5,691 bases of DNA from Flavobacteriales bacterium UBA7443 (GTDB lineage: Bacteria; Bacteroidota; Bacteroidia; Flavobacteriales_D; Sanyastnellaceae): the NCBI GenBank assembly GCA_002477505.1, contig DLQB01000176.1:4499-10189 (forward strand). The letters are read 5' to 3'. The notes under the pieces were generated by a model that had not been told where the DNA came from, did not search any database, and saw nothing but the letters and a program-made list of their open reading frames with translations. Made by a program: the position numbers and the translations under genes. Below are positions 1 through 5,667 of the stretch, piece after piece (the stretch's first letter is position 1; every line of letters begins with the position of its first letter).

Positions 1-222
1 GCCAAGGCGACGGGGAGGCAAATGATTGTGCTCGGGACAGGCACGTCCGAAGTCATTTCAATGACCGCTGAAGAAGACGCTCGTGTTCTTTTTCTTTCAT
101 CCGCCCCTTTGGATGAGCCCGTGGTGAGCCATGGACCCTTTGTTTTGAATACGTACGAAGAAGTGCAGCGAGCCATCATGGATTACCACGACGGAAAAAT
201 GGGCAACTTGATCGAAACCTGA
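1..222 (+). CDS. Pirin family protein, C-terminal end (5' truncated by window edge)
   Basis: The reading frame is open from base 1 and stops at 220-222, so only the last 73 residues are present; the true start lies left of the window. The segment with APLDEPVVSHGPFVLNT, followed by an acidic helix ending DYHDGKMG, is the recognisable C-terminal cupin end of pirin proteins (Pirin_C, PF05726). Pirins are bicupin metalloproteins; some bacterial members have quercetin 2,3-dioxygenase activity and others act as redox-linked partners of regulators or enzymes. The metal-binding His/Glu residues sit in the N-terminal cupin, outside the window, so activity cannot be judged. The internal ATG at 22 is not a credible start because it lies inside the cupin fold. 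The gene converges on the minus-strand gene with only 7 bp between the stop codons and no hairpin terminator between them. Family call is confident; substrate is unknown. Confidence 0.85.
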   Translation, partial: AKATGRQMIVLGTGTSEVISMTAEEDARVLFLSSAPLDEPVVSHGPFVLNTYEEVQRAIMDYHDGKMGNLIET

Positions 223-229
223 CCCGGAT

Positions 230-598
230 TCAATCTTCGCTGGTGACAACAATCGTCTTGGTCACCACTGACTGGGAGGACGCCTGACCGTCCGCATCAG
301 AAGCTTCTTCCATCTCTACTTCCACTTGCATTTCGCCGTTGACTTGGTTCAATTGAATTCGACCGCCAGGAATGGAAAACGAGGTGTCTCCATCAAAATC
401 ACCTTCTTCGAACTCTTTGATCACGACTTGAATGTCCGAAGACACTGCACCGCCGTCACCGATGACTTTCATGGTCCGCATTTCTTTGGCCATCGGTGGC
501 ATGGGATGACCTGTTGGGTGCGACGTGACCCGACCGAGGATGAAGCCAATCATTGAAAAGGCCGCAGCGACTAAAACAATTGTAGTGTTTGAATTCAT
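230..598 (-). CDS. Hypothetical membrane-anchored acidic protein (122 aa)
   Basis: I do not recognise a family. Residues 6-22 form one hydrophobic segment (TTIVLVAAAFSMIGFIL) followed by an Arg, as expected for an N-terminal signal anchor or uncleaved signal peptide, so the rest probably faces the periplasm. Residues 27-36 are rich in His, Pro and Met (HPTGHPMPPM). Residues 55-122 are strongly acidic with alternating hydrophobic positions (IQLNQVNGEMQVEVEMEE), suggesting beta strands, and the C-terminus ends in ED. The His/Met stretch could bind metal, but that is only a guess. The gene converges on the pirin gene and is divergent from the haloperoxidase-like gene, with 40 bp between start codons. 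A TAnnTTTG-like element sits 22 bp upstream of this start. The hydrophobic N-terminus at a plausible start and the compact fit between neighbours argue that it is real; the overlapping plus-strand frame at 326-556 has no such features. Confidence 0.7.
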   Translation of the reverse strand: MNSNTTIVLVAAAFSMIGFILGRVTSHPTGHPMPPMAKEMRTMKVIGDGGAVSSDIQVVIKEFEEGDFDGDTSFSIPGGRIQLNQVNGEMQVEVEMEEASDADGQASSQSVVTKTIVVTSED

Positions 599-620
599 TG
601 GAAGGCGAATTACATTGCAC

Positions 621-628
621 CAAAGCTA
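621..628 (-). promoter_or_regulatory. Possible -7 element (TAGCTTTG) for the acidic-protein gene
   Basis: Read on the minus strand, this octamer is TAGCTTTG, an exact match to the Bacteroidota -7 consensus TAnnTTTG. It lies 22 bp upstream of the minus-strand ATG at 598, giving a short leader. I could not find a good TTG-type -33 box at the expected distance. The upstream side would fall inside the first codons of the divergent haloperoxidase gene. On the plus strand the nearest similar string is TAGTGTTTG at 583-591, which has one extra spacer base and is weaker. Confidence 0.35.
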
Positions 629-638
629 AGCAACTCAC

Positions 639-2798
639 ATGAATCCTTGTTTGAAAGCCATCTTTGTATTCACTTTTACTTGGTTTCTGGCGCCCGAAAT
701 CGCGCTAGGACAGGCGGAAGAGAACATAGCGAAGATTTGGAATGAAGAAGTCCTGGAGGGCATTCGAAACGACTTTGCTCGTCCCACTGTGCACGCGAGG
801 AACCTCCTGCACACCAATATCGCCATGTACGATTGCTGGAGCGCCTACGACCAAGGCCCTTCGGAAACATATTTCCTCGGGAAATCGTGGTCAGGCTTTG
901 AATGCCCCTTCGATGGGGTTGCAATACCCGATTCCGAAGAAGGAATTGATGAGGCCCGAAATGAAGCCATCAGTTATGCTGTTTATCGCCTGATGCAGCA
1001 TCGCTTTGGAGAGACGCCCGATGGCGAAATCACCATGTTCAACATCAATACGAAAATGGCTCAATTGGGATATGACATGGACTTTACCTCCACGGATTAC
1101 ACCAATGACGGGCCCGGTGCCCTCGGAAATTATATCGCAGCCCAAATCATCGCATTTGGAGCGCAAGATGGCGCCAACGAGGCCAATGGTTACGAAGCAT
1201 CTTGCTATACTCCCATCAATCCGAACATTCAGCCCGAAATGCCCGGCAATCCGAATGTGATTGACCCCAATCATTGGCAACCCATCGAATTGACGTTGTT
1301 CATCGACCAAAGTGGAAATGTGAGCACGGCCATTCCTGAGTTTGTCGGGCCGGAATGGGGCGAAGTCACGCCATTCGCTTTGGATTCAGCGGACCTCCAA
1401 CTTTTGGAACGTGACAGCTGCACCTACCATGTTTGGAAAAATCCAGGTGAACCCGTTTACCTCGACAGCACCTCCGTCGCTGCAGGCTTGGACGATCAAT
1501 GGAAATGGAATTTCGCCATGGTATCGGTTTGGTCTTCGCATCTGGACCCCACGGATGGCGTCATGTGGGATATTTCTCCTGCGGGAATGGGGAGCGATGG
1601 TTCATTCACAACGGATCCAGACGAATTCGAGGAGTACTACGATTTTTTCAATGGTGGTGGAGTTCACCCCGGACACGATTTGAACCCCTACACTGGGGAA
1701 CCATATGAAACGCAGCTGATACCCCGTGGGGATTACGCGAGATGCCTAGCCGAATTCTGGGCCGATGGACCGGACAGCGAAACACCTCCAGGCCATTGGT
1801 TCACCATTTTAAATGACATCATGGACTACCCCGAATTCGAATGCCGATGGCGCGGACAAGGACCCGTCATCGATGAATTGGAATTCACGGTAAAAGCCTA
1901 CCTCGCGCTCGCTGGGGCCATGCACGACTCTGCGATTTCTACTTGGAGCATCAAAGGCTATCACGATTATACTCGGCCTGTGTCTGCTATTCGCTATATG
2001 GCCGAGCATGGACAAAGCAGCGACACCACCCTCACGAACTACCACCCTTCGGGTTTGCCGCTCGTTCCGGGGTACATTGAGGTGGTTGAAGAAGGGGATC
2101 CGCTGGCCACATGGAATCCCGAAGCGGTCGGCGAAATCAAAGTGTATGCGTGGCGCGGTCCTGACTATGTCGAAGTTCCATTCATCGACGAAGCGGGCGT
2201 AGGTTGGATCCTCGCCAAAAATTGGTGGCCATACCAACGGCCTTCATTCGTCACGCCTCCTTTCGCTGGATACGTCAGCGGGCACTCCACCTTTTCCCGA
2301 GCTGCGGCCGAAGTGCTGACCCTATTAACAGGCAGCGAATACTTCCCTGGCGGATTGGGCTCGTGGCCGGTTACCATGAACCAATTTTTGGTCTTCGAGG
2401 ACGGCCCATCCCAAAGTTTTGAATTGCAGTGGGCGACGTATTATGACGCAGCCAATGAAAGCGCCCTGTCGCGCATGTGGGGTGGAATTCACCCTCCCAT
2501 GGACGATGGACGAGCACGGCAAATCGGCATTGAAGTGGGAATCCAAGCATTCCACTGTGCAGAAGGCTACTCCTGGCCAGAATTGGCCGAAGGCTGCGGC
2601 GGCGCTGGATTCTTACCGGGTGGCTTTTGCCCCGGTGATTTCAATGCGGATGCAACCGTTAACGTCGCGGACTTTTTGTTATTCCTGAACGCATTTAGCA
2701 ATGAGTGGGCGGGTGTTTATGACTTTGATGACAACGATGTCGTTGGATCAAATGACTTGCTGGTCTTCCTTACACTTTTTGGTGAGCCATGCGATTGA
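639..2798 (+). CDS. Secreted vanadium-dependent haloperoxidase-like protein with dockerin-like tail (719 aa)
   Basis: Residues 1-24 form a signal peptide (hydrophobic core IFVFTFTWFL, likely cleavage after ALG). Residues 30-70 carry the IWNE...RPTVHARNLLHT...MYDCWSAYD block typical of large PAP2/haloperoxidase-superfamily proteins. The vanadate pocket can be traced: K439 and R446 in IKGYHDYTRP, S547-G548-H549 in GYVSGHSTF, R612 in LSRMWGG and H618 in GIHPPMDD. The spacings K-x6-R and R-x5-H equal those of fungal chloroperoxidase (K353/R360, R490/H496), and W436 and F542 match its W350 and F397. The family uses vanadate and hydrogen peroxide to oxidise halides; related members are acid phosphatases, so halide specificity cannot be read from the sequence. 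The tail (664-719) holds two dockerin-type calcium-loop repeats. The ATG at 639 is chosen because the signal peptide follows directly. The flanking gaps suggest it is transcribed alone. Confidence 0.93.
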   Translation: MNPCLKAIFVFTFTWFLAPEIALGQAEENIAKIWNEEVLEGIRNDFARPTVHARNLLHTNIAMYDCWSAYDQGPSETYFLGKSWSGFECPFDGVAIPDSEEGIDEARNEAISYAVYRLMQHRFGETPDGEITMFNINTKMAQLGYDMDFTSTDYTNDGPGALGNYIAAQIIAFGAQDGANEANGYEASCYTPINPNIQPEMPGNPNVIDPNHWQPIELTLFIDQSGNVSTAIPEFVGPEWGEVTPFALDSADLQLLERDSCTYHVWKNPGEPVYLDSTSVAAGLDDQWKWNFAMVSVWSSHLDPTDGVMWDISPAGMGSDGSFTTDPDEFEEYYDFFNGGGVHPGHDLNPYTGEPYETQLIPRGDYARCLAEFWADGPDSETPPGHWFTILNDIMDYPEFECRWRGQGPVIDELEFTVKAYLALAGAMHDSAISTWSIKGYHDYTRPVSAIRYMAEHGQSSDTTLTNYHPSGLPLVPGYIEVVEEGDPLATWNPEAVGEIKVYAWRGPDYVEVPFIDEAGVGWILAKNWWPYQRPSFVTPPFAGYVSGHSTFSRAAAEVLTLLTGSEYFPGGLGSWPVTMNQFLVFEDGPSQSFELQWATYYDAANESALSRMWGGIHPPMDDGRARQIGIEVGIQAFHCAEGYSWPELAEGCGGAGFLPGGFCPGDFNADATVNVADFLLFLNAFSNEWAGVYDFDDNDVVGSNDLLVFLTLFGEPCD
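2628..2795 (+). other. Dockerin/EF-hand-like two-repeat C-terminal domain of the haloperoxidase-like protein
   Basis: The last 56 residues begin with Cys664 and have Cys718 as the penultimate residue. Repeat 1 has D-x-N-x-D-x-x-V-N-x-x-D then LLFLNAF; repeat 2 has D-x-D-D-N-D-V-V-G-x-x-D then LLVFLTLFG. These are calcium-loop acids followed by a hydrophobic helix, as in type I dockerin repeats. The two Cys could pair and clamp the module. Such tails occur on secreted proteins outside cellulosomes; here the module may be an adhesion or surface-retention device (inference). I see no conventional type IX secretion sorting domain. Confidence 0.65.
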
Positions 2799-2899
2799 GC
2801 AAGCCTTGCAATGAAGGATTATCTTTTGCACCTGAATCGAGCCTGCTCTTCGAGTGGATTCCTGCGGAAATGATGGCCAATAGAAGGGGGTGAAAAAAA

Positions 2900-2928
2900 A
2901 AATGAAAAACCAATTGATTTTTTCATTT
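2900..2928 (+). terminator. AT-rich inverted repeat between the haloperoxidase-like gene and rimK (weak terminator or leader hairpin)
   Basis: AAATGAAAAA (2900-2909) and TTTTTCATTT (2919-2928) are perfect 10-bp inverted arms around a 9-base loop. The stem has only one G:C pair, so it is thermodynamically weak and lacks a clear U-run after it. It follows a run of ten A (2893-2902). It may end transcription from the haloperoxidase gene, or lie in the rimK leader, where it ends 22 bp before the rimK ATG. The remainder of the 2799-2950 gap holds no convincing gene. Confidence 0.3.
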
Positions 2929-2950
2929 CATTTGCGGCAAAAAAACGGAA

Positions 2951-4333
2951 ATGTCTTCAAAAGCAATCATTGGTTCTGAGGAGTGGATTGGCCTGAATGA
3001 GCTGCGCATTCCATTTGTAAAAGCACGAGTCGATAGCGGCGCCAAAACCTCCAGTTTGCATGCCGTCAATATTGAAGCTTATAAGAAAGGAAGTCAAGCC
3101 TGGGTGAATTTTGATGTCTTCCCCATTCAGAACGATGGCAAACGCAAAGTCCGCTGCGAGGCAATGGTTGTGGACAAGCGTGTTGTCAAAAGCTCCAGTG
3201 GAAACAGGGAAGAGCGCTATGTCATTCGCACCATGATGACGCTGCATGAAAAGTCATGGCCCATTGAACTTACCTTGACCAATCGAGACTCCATGGGTTA
3301 CCGGATGCTGCTCGGACGCGAGGCCATGCAGAGTCGATTGATCGTTGACCCTTCGGAAAGTTTCCTCGGAGGAAAAGTTGACGAATCGATTGCCATGAAG
3401 GCTTATGACCAAGGCAAACGTCAACAACCGGGACTTCGAATCGGCCTCTTGGCCTCCAATCAGAAACTTTACAGCAATCGGAGAATCATTGAAGCAGCGG
3501 AACAACGAGGGCACCACATCGAATTCTACAATATCCGACAGTGTTTCATGAAGCTCGATGCTTCCACGCCACAAATTCATTACCGTGGAGGCGATTCCAT
3601 TGAAGCGTTGGATGCAGTCATCCCAAGAATCCGTCCCGCTCAAACATTTTACGCCTGCGCCCTCCTACGCCTTTTTGAGAGCCTTGGAGTTTTTTGCCTG
3701 AACACTTCAGAGTCCATTATCCAATCACGCGATAAACTGTTTTCACTGCAGCTGCTTTTGAGCAAAGGTGTTCAAATACCAACAACCGGATTTGCAAGCT
3801 CGCCTCTTGACACCAATGACCTCATCGAAATGGTTGGTGGTTCACCCTTGATTGTAAAATTGCTTGAAGGAACGCAAGGAAAAGGGGTTGTATTGGCAGA
3901 AACGAAAAAAGCAGCTGAGAGTGTAATCAACGCTTTCAAAAGCCTAAACGCCAACATATTGGTTCAAGAGTTCATCAAAGAAGCAGACGGAAAGGACATC
4001 CGATGCTTCGTTATTGACGGAAAAGTGGTGGCCGCAATGCAACGCACTGCTCCAGCAGGGGAATTCAGAGCGAACATCCATTTGGGAGGCACTTCTTCAA
4101 TCATTCGCGCTACAGCGGAGGAGCGCAAACTTGCCATCAAAGCCACCAAAGCAATGGGGCTAAGTGTTGCAGGTGTCGACATTATTCGCTCTGCTTCTGG
4201 GCCGTTGGTGCTTGAAGTGAATTCATCGCCTGGATTGGAAGGCATTGAAGCTGCCACGCAAAAAGACATTGCCCAGCTCATGATTCAATCCATTGAGAGA
4301 AAATGCAACTACAATAGACCCGCTCCAGATTGA
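2951..4333 (+). CDS. rimK: RimB-like retropepsin domain fused to RimK, ribosomal protein S6--L-glutamate ligase (460 aa)
   Basis: Residues about 5-150 match the RimB/'ATP-dependent zinc protease' family (PF05618), which has a retropepsin-like fold: KARVDSGAKTSS with candidate catalytic Asp28, and the second hydrophobic-Gly motif MLLGREAM at 119-126. Residues about 162-452 are a full-length RimK, close to the E. coli protein throughout: SNRRIIEAAEQRGH, DAVIPRIRPAQTFY, SRDKLFSLQLL, VKLLEGTQGKGVVLAET (K303), LVQEFIKEADGKDIRC, and Mg-ligand positions D410, E422 and N424 in GVDII and LEVNSSPGLEG. RimK is an ATP-grasp ligase that adds glutamates to the C-terminus of ribosomal protein S6; RimB-type proteins modulate this in the separate RimABK system. 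The fusion would place ligase and putative protease in one cytoplasmic protein. Classical RimK is about 300 residues, so the extra length is the N-terminal domain. The start at 2951 begins directly before the conserved IIGSEEWIGL; no strong Shine-Dalgarno is visible. Confidence 0.95.
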   Translation: MSSKAIIGSEEWIGLNELRIPFVKARVDSGAKTSSLHAVNIEAYKKGSQAWVNFDVFPIQNDGKRKVRCEAMVVDKRVVKSSSGNREERYVIRTMMTLHEKSWPIELTLTNRDSMGYRMLLGREAMQSRLIVDPSESFLGGKVDESIAMKAYDQGKRQQPGLRIGLLASNQKLYSNRRIIEAAEQRGHHIEFYNIRQCFMKLDASTPQIHYRGGDSIEALDAVIPRIRPAQTFYACALLRLFESLGVFCLNTSESIIQSRDKLFSLQLLLSKGVQIPTTGFASSPLDTNDLIEMVGGSPLIVKLLEGTQGKGVVLAETKKAAESVINAFKSLNANILVQEFIKEADGKDIRCFVIDGKVVAAMQRTAPAGEFRANIHLGGTSSIIRATAEERKLAIKATKAMGLSVAGVDIIRSASGPLVLEVNSSPGLEGIEAATQKDIAQLMIQSIERKCNYNRPAPD

Positions 4334-4382
4334 CAGATGCTCGCCTGTGACTGTGAAGAGGAACGATGGCGGAAAGAAACCA

Positions 4383-4412
4383 AAAAGAGCAACCATTTCT
4401 GATTGCTCTTTT
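4383..4412. terminator. Bidirectional rho-independent terminator between rimK and the tRNA-fMet remnant
   Basis: AAAAGAGCAA (4383-4392) and TTGCTCTTTT (4403-4412) are perfect 10-bp inverted arms with a 10-base loop. Read on the minus strand the stem starts 3 bases after the discriminator base of the tRNA fragment and ends in five T, so it was probably the tRNA-fMet terminator. On the plus strand it lies 50 bp after the rimK stop and ends in four T, so it can serve rimK too. Confidence 0.78.
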
Positions 4413-4415
4413 GAG

Positions 4416-4476
4416 TTGCGGGGGCCAGACTCGAACTGACGACCTTCGGGTTATGACCCGACGAGCTACCAACTGC
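4416..4476 (-). pseudogene. 3' fragment of initiator tRNA-fMet (CAT anticodon): attachment-site remnant
   Basis: Read on the minus strand, the fragment runs from the D loop (GCAGTTGGTAGCTC) through the anticodon arm, a full T arm (GTCAG, TTCGAGT, CTGGC) and the acceptor 3' strand CCCCGCA plus discriminator A. The GGG/CCC anticodon stem and A at position 72 are initiator-tRNA hallmarks, and the 3' acceptor strand equals that of E. coli tRNA-fMet. The 5' acceptor strand and the 5' half of the D stem are missing: identity stops at 4476, where TT replaces the expected GA. The anticodon loop has six bases (TCATAA), one C short of the normal CTCATAA, so this copy could not make a normal tRNA. CCA is not encoded (ACTC instead). 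An intact copy is expected at the other end of the inserted element. Confidence 0.85.
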
Positions 4477-4477
4477 A

Positions 4478-4492
4478 AGTCCTTGTTGGACT
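4478..4492. repeat. Short inverted repeat AGTCC-N5-GGACT next to the tRNA breakpoint
   Basis: AGTCC (4478-4482) and GGACT (4488-4492) are perfect 5-bp inverted arms with the loop TTGTT, beginning one base after tRNA identity ends. It could be part of a recombinase core-binding site or a small hairpin. An inverted repeat this short can also occur by chance. Confidence 0.35.
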
Positions 4493-4514
4493 GTGATTTA
4501 CCGTTGTTCCGTTC

Positions 4515-4540
4515 AAAACTGACAGTAAAAACTGACAGTA
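4515..4540 (+). repeat. Perfect 13-bp tandem direct repeat at the integrase start
   Basis: AAAACTGACAGTA occurs twice head to tail (4515-4527 and 4528-4540); the last A of the second copy is the first base of the integrase ATG. Direct repeats of this size in front of integrase genes are often arm-type integrase or excisionase sites, which would also let the protein repress its own gene. That role is inferred; the repeat itself is plain in the sequence. Confidence 0.6.
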
Positions 4541-5583
4541 TGAGCTCCTTTAATGTGACCATTGGACATGACAAAAACCAACCGTTTATCAATGTCTATT
4601 GCCTCGACGGACGCTATCGCTTTTGGAATGGAAAAGCGATTGGCGTCGACCTCCGATGCATCGACAACGCAAGCCTTCTGAAAGCTGCTTTTGAACTGAA
4701 ACTGCGCGAAGGCTGGAGGCCTCAACCCAAGAAAAAGGGAGTCAAGGAGAAGGTGCTCACTGTGGCGCAAGCTCTTGAGCAAGGTGCTGAGAACAAAGTA
4801 GCCCAGGGGTGCTCTGCACGCTTCATTAAGGATACCAGAAGAGTAATCACCCTATGGAGGCGCTATGAAGCTGAGCATTCCATTCGCAACCTCTCTTTGG
4901 ATGAGCTCAAGCCAGCCCATATCCGAGCTTTCCTGGTTAGACCAAACTGGAGCCCCAAGACACAGCGCACGATCAAGAGCACACTCAGTCCTCTGCTGAG
5001 TGACTTTAAGCCGGGCGTTATCGAGCGCGTCAAGCTCAAAAAGCCAAGTTCTTCACTTCATAAACCCTTCGATGATATCAGAGACATACTGGACGATATA
5101 GCGGACTACAACGGTCACTTGCACCTTTGCTGTCTCATCACCTACGGCTGCCTTCTGCGACCTCATCGCGAGATTAGAGAGCTGCGATGGAGTGACTTCT
5201 CGGATGACTATCGCTTCATCCACCTGTCGGGACGTCGGAACAAGTCGGGGCGCAACAGAATCGTTCCGGTACCAGGCTATGTCAAAGACTTATTGGTGCC
5301 GGGCGAACCAGGAGACAACATATTCTCTATGAAGGAGAAGCCATACAACGAAGAGTACTTCAAGACGCTTTGGAGCCGTTTTAAAGCGCAGTCGCAAACT
5401 CTGGAAGAAGGACAGACCCTCTACTCCTTTCGGCACTCAGGAGCCATCGATATCTTCAAGCGGACCGAATCCTTGACCAAACTTCAAAAAGCTATGGGAC
5501 ACTCCTCCATTAATGTCTCAATGACCAACCTCCGAGGGCTCGAGGTGGCTGAACTCGTTGAAGCGGATATGCCATCGCTGTAG
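4540..5583 (+). CDS. Tyrosine recombinase/integrase with nucleophile Tyr replaced by Asn (347 aa)
   Basis: This is a phage/island-type tyrosine recombinase. Residues 1-65 look like an arm-binding domain, about 67-165 like the helical core-binding domain (VLTVAQALEQ to SPKTQRTIKSTLSPLL), and about 170-347 is the catalytic domain. Visible catalytic positions are R207 (GCLLRPHREIREL), K235 (RRNKSGRNRIVPVP), R298 in YSFRH (Tyr295 replaces the first His of HxxR, common in this subgroup) and H321 in MGHSS. The nucleophile should stand nine residues after H321 in a T-Y-LRGLE context; here it is Asn330 (AAC, one base from TAC), and no Tyr follows. Strand cleavage should therefore be lost, unless the base is a sequencing error. 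The ATG at 4540 is preferred because the open frame extends upstream to 4366 only by translating the tRNA fragment. The gene points away from the tRNA remnant into the element. Confidence 0.93.
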   Translation: MSSFNVTIGHDKNQPFINVYCLDGRYRFWNGKAIGVDLRCIDNASLLKAAFELKLREGWRPQPKKKGVKEKVLTVAQALEQGAENKVAQGCSARFIKDTRRVITLWRRYEAEHSIRNLSLDELKPAHIRAFLVRPNWSPKTQRTIKSTLSPLLSDFKPGVIERVKLKKPSSSLHKPFDDIRDILDDIADYNGHLHLCCLITYGCLLRPHREIRELRWSDFSDDYRFIHLSGRRNKSGRNRIVPVPGYVKDLLVPGEPGDNIFSMKEKPYNEEYFKTLWSRFKAQSQTLEEGQTLYSFRHSGAIDIFKRTESLTKLQKAMGHSSINVSMTNLRGLEVAELVEADMPSL

Positions 5584-5628
5584 TCTGCTCTGCTACGTTC
5601 TCAAACTATTAGTCAACGCTCATTGAAC

Positions 5629-5644
5629 GGCTATGACTCGACGA
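5629..5644 (+). repeat. Degenerate copy of the tRNA anticodon-arm sequence downstream of the integrase
   Basis: The 16 bases GGCTATGACTCGACGA match GGTTATGACCCGACGA at 4449-4464, inside the tRNA-fMet remnant, at 14 of 16 positions and in the same orientation. It could be a secondary or decayed attachment core flanking the integrase, but a match this short may be coincidence. The similarity does not extend on either side. Confidence 0.25.
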
Positions 5645-5667
5645 CTGTCTCACCTCAAATTGAGCCT

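Noticed and set aside
326..556. 76-codon plus-strand frame opposite the small acidic-protein gene
   Set aside because: No signal peptide, no recognisable motif and odd composition; the opposite strand has a convincing anchored protein.
891..1310. 139-codon minus-strand frame inside the haloperoxidase gene
   Set aside because: Fully contained in a gene with clear catalytic motifs; it is a shadow frame. The same holds for 1809-2237 and other frames inside this gene.
2800..2815. GCAAGCCTTGC palindrome after the haloperoxidase stop as a terminator
   Set aside because: The arms leave a loop of at most three bases with a four-base stem and no T-run follows; too weak.
3254..3643. 129-codon minus-strand frame inside rimK
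   Set aside because: Lies antisense to strongly conserved RimK sequence and shows no motif of its own.
4416..4476. Functional tRNA-Met gene
   Set aside because: It lacks the 5' acceptor strand and half of the D stem and has a six-base anticodon loop, so it cannot fold as a complete tRNA.
4366..4539. N-terminal extension of the integrase frame back to an ATG at 4366, giving 405 residues
   Set aside because: The extra 58 codons translate the terminator hairpin and the tRNA remnant (the TRTDDLRVM-type peptide is a familiar tRNA-translation artefact). Integrase homology begins at the ATG at 4540.
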